Assembly (NCBI GenBank): GCA_015232575.1
Contig: JADFZL010000023.1
Location: 1 to 64,000, forward strand
Length of the DNA: 64,000 nt
Direction of reading: 5' to 3'
DNA from: Candidatus Rifleibacteriota bacterium
Lineage (GTDB): Bacteria; Muiribacteriota; Ozemobacteria; Ozemobacterales; Ozemobacteraceae
Shown here: one piece after another, positions 1 through 9,800 of the stretch
How positions within the stretch are numbered: the first letter of the stretch is position 1
How the letters are laid out: each line of letters starts with the position of its first letter
Program-made: the position numbers and the translations under genes
Notes under the pieces: model-generated
What the model was told of the DNA's origin: nothing
Database searches by the model: none
Seen by the model: the letters and a program-made list of their open reading frames with translations, nothing else

Positions 1-605
1 CTATAAGCAGCATTTTTGGTTCCCCGCATCCGATAAAAGTTAATCCCGGAAATGATTACCTTGCTGATGCATTTTATGACACTTCTACAAAAAAAACAGC
101 AATTCAGCAATATCTGAAATTTCGAAATTTTGACACCACGATCCCCGCGATTCCATGCAGTGACTTTGCTTACGACCTTGGCAGAGTTAAAACTGCAAAT
201 TGTTACGCTTATTCCTGGAAAGCAGAATACAAGATAGAGGGCGAGGGTGCAGGAACGAGATCTGAAGAAGGAAACGCATTGTCTTCTGCTAAATATCTTG
301 ACCTCAAGGGAAAAGTTGGAACAGTTGTTGAAAGTGATGCGAGCCACACTGTAACATTGACCAGCGTAACAGTTACGGCTAAGACTGGTCCTGTGACAGG
401 ATATTCGGATTATATGGTAGTTGACAAGGTTACTAAAAGAGAATTTCAGTTAAATAACGTAGTGAACTTTTTTATGAAATACGTTGAGGAATATATGCTG
501 GAGTTGCCTCCGGATGCTACTAAAAGCGATAGCTATTGTTATCCCGAAGATGAGGAAACTGTTCCGGGTATGCCACAAACCTTCTCTGGTTACGTATCTT
601 TCTAA
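1..605 (+). CDS. C-terminal part of an unknown protein (5' end outside window)
   Basis: The frame is open from the left edge of the window to a TAA at 603-605, giving about 200 residues of a longer protein. There is no convincing internal start with a ribosome-binding site, so it is read as a truncated CDS. The visible part is polar, with Thr/Val-rich stretches (residues such as TVTLTSVTVTAKTG) suggesting beta structure, and an acidic tail with two cysteines. No domain is recognised. An exported surface or pilus-like protein is possible but this is only a guess. It is followed by non-coding sequence and a dispersed repeat. Confidence 0.6.
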   Translation, partial: ISSIFGSPHPIKVNPGNDYLADAFYDTSTKKTAIQQYLKFRNFDTTIPAIPCSDFAYDLGRVKTANCYAYSWKAEYKIEGEGAGTRSEEGNALSSAKYLDLKGKVGTVVESDASHTVTLTSVTVTAKTGPVTGYSDYMVVDKVTKREFQLNNVVNFFMKYVEEYMLELPPDATKSDSYCYPEDEETVPGMPQTFSGYVSF

Positions 606-641
606 TACGACAACTGTACTTTACAATTCTCATTCACTGCG

Positions 642-951
642 CTTAGTACAGCAAATCCTGATAAAGGGGTCATATCCATTTGGGCGAGGGTCTTATTTGC
701 GTGTTGCCTTTGCGGTAAGCTGTCATCTCAAAATAAATGGACACTGTAGCAACGTTGCTGAAGAAAAGATACATCTCACGCAGAGACGCAGAGGCACAGA
801 GAAAAAGAGAGAGAAAATCGTTTATTTTTATATCTGCTCAGCAACATTGCTACAGTCTCACAAAATGTGAGATTTCTCCCTTCGGTCGAAATGAGACAAT
901 AGAAGTTCTGAAGCTTAAATGACGCCTTTATTAAGGTTTGCTGTACTTAGT
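642..951. repeat. Dispersed inverted-repeat element A, copy 1 (interrupted by element B)
   Basis: The ends read TTAGTACAGCAAATC at 643 and, inverted, GGTTTGCTGTACTTAG ending near 950. The interior carries the TCATCTC...GAGATTTCTCCCTTCGG hairpin shared with copies at 15123, 27393 and 39272. This copy is about 310 bp rather than about 160 bp because a second element occupies 742-856. No transposase is encoded, so it is MITE-like. Confidence 0.75.
742..856. repeat. Dispersed inverted-repeat element B, copy 1
   Basis: About 115 bp with terminal inverted repeats ACTGTAGCAACGTTGCTGA and TCAGCAACATTGCTACAGT. It has a near-identical partner in opposite orientation at 32771-32886 inside a membrane-protein gene. 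The interior holds an ACGCAGAGACGCAGAGGCAC stretch. It sits inside element A, so it arrived later. Confidence 0.75.
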
Positions 952-1095
952 CCAAAAAATTTACCAATTCCAAACGATTCAATCATTTTGATTTCTGTAG
1001 GGGCCTGATTTATCAGGCCCGAATGTGCCTGCGAATTATTTGAATAGGCATTATTACTGCTGTTGGGGGAATCTTTGGAGCGCACTGTTCCTTGC

Positions 1096-1908
1096 TCAGG
1101 GTGTACACTCTTTTTGAATAGTCTTTTTCTTGAAAAGAGCGCTGAATTTTCTGCATATCCAGATGAAGAGTCCATAGAGGGCGAATCCCCAGGAGTAAAG
1201 GAAAAGCGTTATCGGAGGAAAAAGAACGAGCGCAAGAACGAATGTAAAAACCAGCAAATGTCTCTGACGCGATGTTTTGGGAGATTTTTTCAGAGCAGGA
1301 TATTCAATTTCACTTACCATCAGAAATGATGTTACAACTACAACAATTGGAATAAAGGCATCCGGAATTTTCAGGAGAGTGAAGAACTGCATCTCAAATA
1401 TGGTTAAAGTGCAGAGTATTCCGGCACCGGCAGGAATTGGAAGCCCGGTGAAGACGTCTTTGTCTGATGGAGGAGTTACATTGAATCGGGCAAGTCTGAG
1501 TGCGCCGCAAACAACAAAAATCGAAGTGGTAACTAGTCCCAGAAGTTTATAGTCAGAAAGATATCTGTTGAAAATCAGAAAGGCTGGTGCAACGCCAAAA
1601 CTAACCAAGTCAGCCAGAGAGTCGAGTTCGGCTCCGAATTTTGAAGTAACAGAGGTCAGACGTGCAATTCGTCCGTCCAGGATATCGAAAATAACTGCCA
1701 GAACAATTATCCAGCCTGCAGCAAGAAACTCCTCCCGTGAAGAAAAAATAATTGACAAATATCCACACAGCAGATTCAAAGAAGTAAAAATATTTGGAAG
1801 AACAGAGAGGTGTCGCATTTTTGACTTCGGAGGATTGGCTGCAATGTTGCTGGCAGTCGTGTTTATGGCGTTATTAGGTTCGATTGTAGCTGGTAGTTGA
1901 TCAGTCAT
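1096..1908 (-). CDS. pssA: CDP-diacylglycerol--serine O-phosphatidyltransferase
   Basis: This membrane enzyme transfers phosphatidyl from CDP-diacylglycerol to serine, making phosphatidylserine. The CDP-alcohol phosphotransferase signature is visible around residues 80-105 as DGRIARLTS...FGAELDSLAD, matching D-G-x2-A-R-x8-G-x3-D-x3-D. Several hydrophobic segments follow. The chosen ATG (MTDQLP) lies 1 nt beyond the psd stop and is preceded by AAAGGAAG. An upstream in-frame ATG at 1926 would overlap psd and lacks a better site. The N-terminal 30 residues (Asn/Ala-rich) precede the family core. It forms an operon with psd, whose product decarboxylates the phosphatidylserine, so the pair makes phosphatidylethanolamine. 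About 270 residues fits the Bacillus-type PssA subfamily. Confidence 0.93.
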   Translation of the reverse strand: MTDQLPATIEPNNAINTTASNIAANPPKSKMRHLSVLPNIFTSLNLLCGYLSIIFSSREEFLAAGWIIVLAVIFDILDGRIARLTSVTSKFGAELDSLADLVSFGVAPAFLIFNRYLSDYKLLGLVTTSIFVVCGALRLARFNVTPPSDKDVFTGLPIPAGAGILCTLTIFEMQFFTLLKIPDAFIPIVVVVTSFLMVSEIEYPALKKSPKTSRQRHLLVFTFVLALVLFPPITLFLYSWGFALYGLFIWICRKFSALFKKKTIQKECTP

Positions 1909-1909
1909 T

Positions 1910-2569
1910 TTACTTCCTTTTTGCAATAATGCTCAAGCCGCCCGATACTTTATCACCTACGGATACAGCGATTTCGACCGATGGTGGCATAAAAATTTCG
2001 GTGCGTGACCCAAAGCGTATAAGACCGAACCTTTCACCCTTTTCGAGTGACGATCCCGGGTCTTTCCAGCAAACGATCCGTCTGGCAATAATACCGGCAA
2101 TCTGTTTGACGAGAACCTTAAAATCACCCTGTGCTATTCCGATAGAATTCTGTTCATTGTCTTCTGATGCCTTGTCCATGTTTGCAGGAAAGAATTTACC
2201 GGGGTTATAGTTTCTATAAACGACATTTCCAGAAATTGGAGCACGGTTTATGTGAACATTGAAGACAGAAAGGAAAATAGCTACTCTTTTGGCCGGGCCA
2301 TTAATGAAAGGTGCATTATTTACTTCATCTATGTTGATCACAGTTCCATCAGCTGGTGAAACAATCGCTTCTGGATCCTGAGGAATTTCTCTTTCTGGGT
2401 CTCTGAAAAAATAAAGGCTGAAAACAGCCATTATTCCGAAAAAATAACTGAGAAATTTTGCAAACTTTACAATAAACGGGAAGCGCACTGAGGCGATTCG
2501 AAAAATAATTCCGAAAAAACTGAACAATACAATGAAGGGAAATCCTTCAGGATGGATTGGACTTCTCAT
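1910..2569 (-). CDS. psd: Phosphatidylserine decarboxylase, short form
   Basis: It converts phosphatidylserine to phosphatidylethanolamine at the inner membrane using a pyruvoyl group formed by self-cleavage. Two N-terminal membrane segments (about residues 10-50) are followed by the SPADGTV motif, VFNVHINRAPISG with the conserved His, and the processing site RFGSRTEIF near residue 185, where cleavage before Ser would make the pyruvoyl alpha chain. At 219 residues it matches the compact class found in many non-enteric bacteria. It is the first gene of a two-gene operon with pssA. Confidence 0.93.
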   Translation of the reverse strand: MRSPIHPEGFPFIVLFSFFGIIFRIASVRFPFIVKFAKFLSYFFGIMAVFSLYFFRDPEREIPQDPEAIVSPADGTVINIDEVNNAPFINGPAKRVAIFLSVFNVHINRAPISGNVVYRNYNPGKFFPANMDKASEDNEQNSIGIAQGDFKVLVKQIAGIIARRIVCWKDPGSSLEKGERFGLIRFGSRTEIFMPPSVEIAVSVGDKVSGGLSIIAKRK

Positions 2570-2680
2570 TTAGAACCCCTATTCTTTTGATGACTTAACA
2601 TTATATTTTTTTTATGATCAGTATGTCAAGAAAATATTCATTTCGAATATGACAGAAGCCGAAAAAGTGAAAAGACAATC

Positions 2681-2850
2681 TTGACAAATTAAGTGAAATA
2701 GAACATCATGCAGGGGATTGCATGAGCATTTTGCATGCCAGAAACCGGAGAGCATAAAGTGCTCGACCGTGGGGAGTGAGATGGTCTAACTTGTTCGACC
2801 GTCGAGAGGGGGTGCGTGCCCCCTTTTTAAAAAGTGAGAGGGATCGGAAA
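2681..2850 (+). promoter_or_regulatory. Putative promoter and structured leader of the NHL protein gene
   Basis: TTGACA at 2681-2686 with a 17-nt spacer to CATCAT (2704-2709) is a plausible sigma70 promoter. The ~140-nt leader has several potential stems, including GCATG...CATGC near 2725-2745 and GACC...GGTC near 2763-2785. It ends in a GC-rich hairpin AGGGGG-TGCGTG-CCCCCT followed by TTTTT (about 2807-2829), placed just before the GAGAGGGA ribosome-binding site. This is the layout of an attenuator or riboswitch expression platform. I could not assign it to a known riboswitch class. Confidence 0.4.
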
Positions 2851-4056
2851 ATGAAAAGAATGTTTGTATTTATTTTTGTTGTTTTAATATTTTTTGCCGG
2901 AACAATGTACGGCGCTTCTGATCAAGTGTTGAATCTGGTTATTGAAGAAGTTGGAAAGAACGTTCATTTCAAGTTTTCGCTTGCATCTGATGGTTGTTTT
3001 GCTGTTTCGGGGCAGGTAAAAGGGAAAAATCATGTTGAACGATTATGGGGACCATCATGGTTAACGAAAGGTACTCACTGTATTACTTTGCCGGCTTCAG
3101 CAGTAGCGGAAAAATCTGGAGTTGCAGAATTCTTTTCTGTTGATTTTTCTCATGAATTTTCAGTCGGAAGACCTGGAAAGGGTGAAAGACAATTTGTTAA
3201 ACCCATGGGAATTGGCTGGGACAACGTTACAAAAAATCTGTATGTTGCAGATACCGGAAATGACAGAATAGTACGACTTGATAGCTATGGCAGATTTGTT
3301 TCTCAGTATGGCGGTTTTGGTGTTGCATTTGGTGACAAAACTGAAGAAAAAGAAGATTCGCTTGATGAGCCATGGGACGTTGCACCAGGCGGTTTTTCGA
3401 ATTTTTATCTAAGCGACAGAAATAATAATCGCATTGCAGAATTTGACGCATACAAAAGTTTCAAGGGTAACCTCTTTCCTAAAGCAAACGATTTAAAAAA
3501 TAGATTGAATCGTCCCAAGGGGTTGTTTGTTGACGGAGAAAACTGTATCTGGATTGCTGATTCGAGGGCTGACAGAGTAATAAAAGTTGCACCATCAGGA
3601 GAGAAACTACTTGAAATAGGTGGTTTCGGCTGGAGCCAGTGGAAATTCAAAGAACCAGTACAAGTGGCCGTTGACAATTACGGAACAGTTTTCGTTGCGG
3701 ATAGAGGAAACAGAAGAATTCAGATCTTTGACCGTCTTGGTTCAAGAATAAATGAAATAAAAGACGATATAAAATCTCCCGTTGGAATTGCAGTCGACAA
3801 TGATGGGTTGATCTATGTCTGCGATGATGAAAAAAATGAATTGTCTGTGTTTTCAATCGATGGTAAAAAACTCAGGGCTATTTCCGGAATTTCTTCTGAT
3901 GATCCCTTCAGGGGTCCATGTGATTTGGTGGTACTTGATGAAATTCTTTATCTGCTTGATTCAAGAAACAACCGAATAGTCGCTTTTGAAAGAAAGAAAA
4001 ACAGCATTCAGGTATCCTGGGAGCTTACTGATACTTCAAAGGTGGAAACCCCGTGA
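2851..4056 (+). CDS. Exported NHL-repeat beta-propeller protein
   Basis: The start at 2851 (MKRMFVFIFVVLIFFAGTM) gives a clear signal peptide and follows GAGAGGGA. An earlier in-frame GTG lies inside the leader hairpin region and was rejected. After an N-terminal beta-rich domain (about 25-110), NHL-type repeats recur: KNLYVADTGNDRIVRLD, NFYLSDRNNNRIAEFD, CIWIADSRADRVIKVA, TVFVADRGNRRIQIFD, LIYVCDDEKNELSVFS and ILYLLDSRNNRIVAFE. That makes a six-bladed propeller. Such proteins usually bind partners or carbohydrates outside the cytoplasm, and no catalytic residues are evident. About 400 residues. It stands alone, convergent with the next minus-strand gene. Confidence 0.85.
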   Translation: MKRMFVFIFVVLIFFAGTMYGASDQVLNLVIEEVGKNVHFKFSLASDGCFAVSGQVKGKNHVERLWGPSWLTKGTHCITLPASAVAEKSGVAEFFSVDFSHEFSVGRPGKGERQFVKPMGIGWDNVTKNLYVADTGNDRIVRLDSYGRFVSQYGGFGVAFGDKTEEKEDSLDEPWDVAPGGFSNFYLSDRNNNRIAEFDAYKSFKGNLFPKANDLKNRLNRPKGLFVDGENCIWIADSRADRVIKVAPSGEKLLEIGGFGWSQWKFKEPVQVAVDNYGTVFVADRGNRRIQIFDRLGSRINEIKDDIKSPVGIAVDNDGLIYVCDDEKNELSVFSIDGKKLRAISGISSDDPFRGPCDLVVLDEILYLLDSRNNRIVAFERKKNSIQVSWELTDTSKVETP

Positions 4057-4097
4057 TTATATTCTAATCCGATAAACCCTATTAACCACGTTGGTTT

Positions 4098-4589
4098 TCA
4101 TATCTGTTGTTTCAAATCATTTAAAGTCGAGGCAATTTTTTCTGACAGTTTAACCTCGTTATATAACGAAATTGGGTTTGCCAGGCCAAATGCAAGAAGT
4201 GCTATAAATAATATAGTCATCAATGCAGAGATTTCTTTGAGAAAATTAGCTGCCCCGAGAAGAGACAGACAAATCCATAAAATTAACCAGATTGTTCCGC
4301 ATGAAACCACTATAAAAGCGAAAGTACAGGCAACTCGTACTGGAAATGGACCCTGATAATCGTTATGATTTAGGTTGATATGTGTCTGGATAAGTCTTTC
4401 AATTTCAGAATCTGGATGAATGCCGCAACGAAAACGCTTAAGAAGTTCAGATTTGATATTGAGGTTTTCCAGTTTCTGGATATCAGCTTTAAGCTGTTCA
4501 ACAGGAGTAATTTGAGCCTCCTGTGGTTGCGGAGGATCTGCTGGTGGTTGAGAGGAAATGCTTGTTGGGACCTTGGTTGCATCAGCCAT
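4098..4589 (-). CDS. Small membrane protein with two transmembrane helices, unknown function
   Basis: 163 residues. A Pro/Gln-rich N-terminus (about 1-30) is followed by a helical stretch with Glu/Lys/Leu spacing (VEQLKADIQKLENLN), then two hydrophobic segments near residues 90-115 and 118-140, and a short charged C-terminal helix. No family recognised. No strong ribosome-binding site is visible before the ATG. It lies downstream of the histone-tailed HTH gene with a GC-rich hairpin between them, so it may be co-transcribed with it. Confidence 0.6.
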   Translation of the reverse strand: MADATKVPTSISSQPPADPPQPQEAQITPVEQLKADIQKLENLNIKSELLKRFRCGIHPDSEIERLIQTHINLNHNDYQGPFPVRVACTFAFIVVSCGTIWLILWICLSLLGAANFLKEISALMTILFIALLAFGLANPISLYNEVKLSEKIASTLNDLKQQI

Positions 4590-4600
4590 AATTTACAGAC

Positions 4601-4629
4601 GTTGAGAGAGGGCGTGTGCCCTCTCTCTA
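4601..4629 (-). terminator. GC-rich hairpin between two minus-strand genes
   Basis: GAGAGAGGGC-GTGT-GCCCTCTCTC is a 10-bp perfect stem directly after the stop of the 4641-5867 gene. No T-run follows on the minus strand, so it may act in mRNA processing or stability rather than as a strong terminator. It resembles the hairpin at 2807-2829. Confidence 0.4.
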
Positions 4630-4640
4630 AGCTGAATTAA

Positions 4641-5867
4641 TCAATCTTTTGGAATTCGTGCAACAATTCTATAGGGAAGATCGCTGGTAGGCCAGAAATT
4701 TACTACAATCGATTTCTTGAATAAGCCTATGCATCCAACTTTTCCAAATGGGTATTTGGACTCAGGCGAAACGATTTCGATCATCTTTCTGTCGCGCTGT
4801 AAAACTTTGATTCCATTGAAGTTGTACGATTTTGTTCCGATTTCTATGGTGATCTTATAACCAATTTTCTTGTCACTTTTTATGACGATAGTATTATTCT
4901 TTTTAGCAAGTTTAATTTTGCCCGGTACACTTTCGACAGTGTGAACAAGGAATTCTCCAACACCATTATCAGGAATTTCTTCAAGCCTGGCTGCGGGGGT
5001 CGGGTCATTGATCTGCATACCGGATGAATTAAGACTACTTGCAACGTTTTCAGCAGGATAACCCTTTTTCTCAATTATTTCTTCAATTTTTTCGAAATAC
5101 GCTGACATATCTTTTCTGCGTAAATTGCGGCGACCCTGACACCATGAAACAACGGTATCATAGGAGACTCCGGCAAAAACTGCGAATTCAGGCTGAGTCA
5201 GAGCCATTCTTGAAATAAGTTCCCTGATTCTTTCGACTGGCCATGCTTCTTTAAGAAGAATCTTTCTGTGGATTTCTTCATTGGCACGTTTTTCAAACTC
5301 TACTTCAGCATCCGCTCTAAGCTTTTTGATTTTCTTTTCGAACTTTTGAAGAAGAGCGAATGATTTAGAATTTTGAATTCGGGCTTTACCGCTGATCCAA
5401 TTTCGGACTGTACTGTAGGGAAGACCAATCAATTTTGCCAACTCTGAACCTGAAACATCAATATACTTTGCGAGTTCCTGGATAGAAGTAGCTGTCCAGG
5501 GTGGAACAGGGCAATGCATGGAGAAAAACGGATCATCTCTCGGATCAACCTGTACTTCCTGGAAAATCTGGGATTTTTTTGGCTGTTTGTCAATTTTTTG
5601 ATGTGCCAATTTCTTTTTTTCTTTGGTTATCAATTTTGTATTTATTGAAGCTGTTTTTTTCATTGAGGCAGATTTTGTACTATTTTTTGCTTTTTCAATT
5701 AACCTTGCTGGAGCTTTTGTCATTTTTTTTGCCGGTACTTTTGCTGCTGGTTTTGTCGATGATTTGATAGAAGTTTTTAAAGTAGATCCGGATTTCGAAG
5801 CTTTTTTTGCAGGGGTTTTTGCAAATGATTTTGAGGCAGGTCGGGTTTTTTTTCTTGCAGGTGCCAT
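4641..5867 (-). CDS. Histone H1-like tail fused to two XRE-type HTH domains
   Basis: The ATG at 5867 (MAPARKK) follows GGAAGG with a 9-nt spacer. An upstream in-frame ATG lacks such a site. Residues 1 to about 95 are almost only Lys, Ala, Pro, Ser and Thr, with KPAAKVPAKKMTKAP-type repeats like eukaryotic H1 tails and bacterial Hc1/AlgP proteins. Two helix-turn-helix units follow: one near 130-180 (SGSELAKLIGLPYSTVRNWI) and one near 205-265 (TQPEFAVFAGVSYDTVVSWC). The last ~110 residues are beta-rich and unassigned. The design suggests a nucleoid-associated regulator that binds specific sites through the HTH pair and DNA generally through the tail. DNA binding is inferred; the domains are visible. 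Confidence 0.75.
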   Translation of the reverse strand: MAPARKKTRPASKSFAKTPAKKASKSGSTLKTSIKSSTKPAAKVPAKKMTKAPARLIEKAKNSTKSASMKKTASINTKLITKEKKKLAHQKIDKQPKKSQIFQEVQVDPRDDPFFSMHCPVPPWTATSIQELAKYIDVSGSELAKLIGLPYSTVRNWISGKARIQNSKSFALLQKFEKKIKKLRADAEVEFEKRANEEIHRKILLKEAWPVERIRELISRMALTQPEFAVFAGVSYDTVVSWCQGRRNLRRKDMSAYFEKIEEIIEKKGYPAENVASSLNSSGMQINDPTPAARLEEIPDNGVGEFLVHTVESVPGKIKLAKKNNTIVIKSDKKIGYKITIEIGTKSYNFNGIKVLQRDRKMIEIVSPESKYPFGKVGCIGLFKKSIVVNFWPTSDLPYRIVARIPKD

Positions 5868-6124
5868 TTTTTTTTCCTTCCACTGAAAATGGATTTTTTT
5901 GTACACCTTATGATACCACTTCCAGTTTGATAGTGCAAGAAGAAAATTGTAATATGAAAACTTTTTTATCAGGCAGGCAACATTTCAACAATTGAATTCT
6001 TTTCTAATGCTCTGTTGAAAAGGCATTCGGATGAAGAGAACTGCAAAAAAAAGTGTACAGAATTTTTCGTATCATCTGAATTTCGGGTAACAGGAAGACG
6101 GTGCATTCTCGCAAAGAGGTGGTA

Positions 6125-6781
6125 TTATTCTTTCTTCAGTGAATACAGTACAATTTTGTATGTCAGAAATATGGCGGCTGCAAGCCAGAGAAATCCAACT
6201 AGTTTATCTGGAAGATGAAGGTATGATGCCATCTTGAATGCATCGGATTCTGGTACTGAACGATCAATAAGATCGCTTTTGATGTCAAATATTACAAACA
6301 GACAAGATGTAAGACCTAAAAATCTCAGAAAGATATCACAGGAATAATGCGAGAGTGACGAACTTAGTACAATAAGGAAAAATCCTGACGCCAGACCGAA
6401 TGCAAATCCCGATGAATTGCGGACGTAAAAAATTGTTACTGCAACAAGAATAAATCCAAGTGCAGCAAGAGTTTTTTTGTCCCAGTCTGTACGAGCCGCA
6501 ATAATGAGAAGTACTCCGCCCCACAAAAGACTGCCAAGATATCCGGCAGAAAGAACGAGCAGTCTGTTACCACCAGCAGTCCAGCAGGTGCCGCTTTCAT
6601 CGAGATTAACATCAATTCTCAGCATTTTCCCGCCAGAAACTTCTGCTGCAATTCCGTGGGAAATCTCGTGAAAAAAGACTGTCAGAAGTCGCAGCGGAAA
6701 CATCCAGACACTGCTCCAGAAATACAATGAAACCAGAAGCAGAAGAAAGGCAAACAGAGTTTTTTTCTTTTCCGAAAGCAT
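6125..6781 (-). CDS. M50B-like integral membrane zinc peptidase
   Basis: 218 residues, almost entirely membrane segments. The first half carries VFFHEISHGIAAEVSGG, an HExxH motif within a helix as in site-2-protease-like M50 enzymes. A second polar stretch, VPESDAFKMA near residue 185, could supply the third ligand, as in the Peptidase_M50B family. The substrate is unknown. Short intramembrane peptidases of this group are common and rarely characterised. The start ATG at 6781 begins a basic residue cluster (LSEKKK) before the first helix, consistent with an inside N-terminus. Confidence 0.75.
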   Translation of the reverse strand: MLSEKKKTLFAFLLLLVSLYFWSSVWMFPLRLLTVFFHEISHGIAAEVSGGKMLRIDVNLDESGTCWTAGGNRLLVLSAGYLGSLLWGGVLLIIAARTDWDKKTLAALGFILVAVTIFYVRNSSGFAFGLASGFFLIVLSSSLSHYSCDIFLRFLGLTSCLFVIFDIKSDLIDRSVPESDAFKMASYLHLPDKLVGFLWLAAAIFLTYKIVLYSLKKE

Positions 6782-6825
6782 AACAATAACTCCGATTCTA
6801 GGCTATCTCTAAGTTTTTATCCACT

Positions 6826-6847
6826 CTCCCGGGTGTTGCCCCGGGAG
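6826..6847 (-). terminator. Hairpin downstream of the giant pilin-containing gene
   Basis: CTCCCGGG-TGTTGC-CCCGGGAG is an 8-bp perfect stem 20 nt after the stop of the 6866-12193 gene. Only a weak A/T stretch follows it on the minus strand. The surrounding CTCTCCC...GAGAAGGATGAAGTGAGGG wording resembles a common dispersed bacterial repeat, so it may be a repeat fragment. Confidence 0.4.
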
Positions 6848-6865
6848 AAGGATGAAGTGAGGGTC

Positions 6866-9800
6866 TTAGGCATTCTTCCTGTCTGAGTATGAGAAAAGGA
6901 AGTAAAGGAGCCCACCAATGAAAATCATCAGAAAGCCTTTTCCAAAAGAGTGATCAGCCTGATATATTTTCATTAGAACTGCTGTAGCAAGAATACATGA
7001 GAGTACTGTTAACACGGTAATGCTCAGCCACGCCTTTCTCATTCTGATAAGCGACAGCGCTGCAAAACCGGCAATACATCCAAGTATTATCATAAGATAA
7101 TTGAAATACAGGCCCTTTCCTTTTTTCGGACTGATAAGCATGCCTTCGAAATATGGTGCTGGCTTGTCTGGTTCAATCTGTGACATCGTGAAAAATGTCC
7201 AGTAACTTGACGATGGAAGCAGAAACTTGACCGGCAACAACCCGTACATTCCAAATATTCTGTTTTCCTGATTGAATTCATTAGCCTGCAGCGATGGATT
7301 AATAAGGGCAGGTGAAATCCCGGGAAACTGCTTCTTTCCTTCAATTATTTCAAGGGAAGGTCTTTGAAGGGAAATGTCTACATTACCATTGCCGCGCATT
7401 AATTCATAACTTTCAGGAAGAAATACTACCCAGGAAAGCTTACTCACAGGAAGATGAACGCGTGGCAGTCCGAGAGGCAGCATTGACATTGGCTGAATAG
7501 GGGAACTCAATTTTGCGGTAAATACAATGTCGACCGGAAATGGTTTCGGTTCTTCATTAATTATCGGAGATTTAATAATTGGAATGTGCACTAACCCACT
7601 TTCGCTGTCAGCACCAGCTTTAACTGGTTGTCCTGCAACTTCGCAGCTCCAGAGTTCGGATTTAATTCCTTTAAATACAGGCATTTCAAGCTTTAGAAAC
7701 TGTTCGGAATTGTTTCTGAGTTCAAAAGCAACGTTGTAAATAATATATCCATCTTCGCTGACGTAGGTTACAGCTTCTTCTGAATCAACAAGCGCTGTCT
7801 GAACTTCAATATCTTTGGGTCTTGAAAGTCCAATTTTCAGAGAATTCGGATGTCTGATAAATTTGAAAGCAAGCGGAATTTTATCGGGATGTGGTGATTT
7901 GAGATTCTTGATAAATTCCGAAACATCAATCGGATTGTATCCCTTCAGAGCATCACCGCCGACGACACTCAGATTGAAATTTTTAATGCTTCCGATTCCC
8001 AGCATTCCAAGAGCCCGGTCTGCAAGAACTGGAATCAATTCCGGAATTTCATATTCCCCTTCAGAAAACTCGCTGAAAGCTTCATCAAATTCAACAGTGA
8101 AATCAAATTGTCCTTTGATGCGTGAGTTCAAATCGATTTTCAGGCGGAGCATCTTTTTTCCAGGCTCTTCGTCACAACGCCAGTTCTCGACATGCTTTCC
8201 TTCGACATTTCTGACAGTTATTTTCTGCGGAATCATTAAATCAAAAGAAGCTATACCTGAACCACCTGATACTGATACAGAATAGTTGTTTATGCCTTTT
8301 CTAAAACCTTCTTCGAATGAAAAGAGATTGTTTTCAGAAACGGAAATTTTTGTTTCTTCTTTTTCAATCTGAATGGTTTTTGAAGCTGCAGCAGGCGTGA
8401 CTTCGACGGGTGGAGCAACATTCTGCTGTGGTTCCGGGGGATGCACGGCACTTCTTGAGAAGAATTCAATCATCACAAGTTCAGTCGGCGGAAATTCAGC
8501 TTTGAGAATGGTTTTGGAAGCGGAATCCTTGATTTCAAGCAAACCCGGATCAATAGTACCAACGCATCCGTTCTGTAAAGTTTCAATTGTCAGAGAGTTT
8601 ATTGTGAATGGAAATGTTTCAAGTGTTAAGCGCCTGAGAAAGAGGTCTTTGGCACTGAATGGCAAAAAGAAACCCACTTCAAGTTCGTGTGTACCGGTTG
8701 CGTTTGTTACAAGACCATAAAACTTTTCGGCTCCATTCTGCATCAGATCAAGAGAAGACGGCTTTCCATCAAGAAATGACTCAAAAGGCACTACGCTTTC
8801 TCTAAGGCAGGCGATGCTCTTCCAGCCATCATTCATTAACTCAAAGCGGAATTTACCTTTGAATCTGACACCTTTTTCTTCTTCTTTTCCATGATATTCA
8901 GCTTTTGTCAGAAGAAATGAAAATGGTGCAGTTGCTGTTACTACTGGCTGTGGAGCTGAAACTGTTTTCAGAAAAGAATAGTCATCGTAAGGAAGTACAA
9001 TGTATTTCTGGTCTTCTTCAAGTGCTTTGGATAATTCACTGAAGGGAACAAAAACTTTAATTTCTTTTGCTGTTCCGGCAGCTGAAACAGGTTGACTTCC
9101 AGAAAAAAGAAGTGCCGCAAGAATAATTACAGCGGTGGCTTTTCCTGATGTATTCTGGTTCGAATTCTCTGAATCGCTTCCATCAAGTTGGGATAATGTT
9201 TGTACGATTTTCCAGATTATTCCTGCTATTATGGCAATCCAGAGCCCCAGGTTTGCAAAATCTCCAATTTCTTCGAAAGAGGCGTCAATAAAAGACAGAC
9301 AAACAATAATCAGTGCAGAAAGAACAAACTTTGAAGCACTTTTGAAGTGGCAACCGCCGATAAAGAATATTCCTGCTGAGAAACCTAGTAAAATTGATAA
9401 TATTCGTGCAATCAGGTAAAGCTCATTTCTTACATAACTGAAATGAATCGTCGGACATGTGAGGTTTGAAGCGAGTGAACTCGATGCTGTATCAGCAATT
9501 ACCAGATCTCTTTCAAGCTGATTGTAATTCGGGGTCAGCACCAGTTTGTCTTCGAGTGGCTGTGCACCACGTGACTTTCCGCCTGCGAATTTGTCGCCTG
9601 TACTTGTATTCTGTCCGGGTTTGTTTTCCGGTTGTGCGGTTTTGGCAGCATACTGGCCGGAAAAAGAAGGAGCATTTCCTGCAATAATGTCTTGTTCATT
9701 GGGGGTATCACTTTCAACTGTACCATGTAGTTTGCAGAATATTCTTCCATCTGGTTGGGTAATATCGTTGTAGATTGTGTAGTAACAACCTGTTTCAGGC

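Noticed and set aside
1063..2210. Several plus-strand frames opposite pssA and psd
   Set aside because: Antisense shadows of two genes with unmistakable family motifs.
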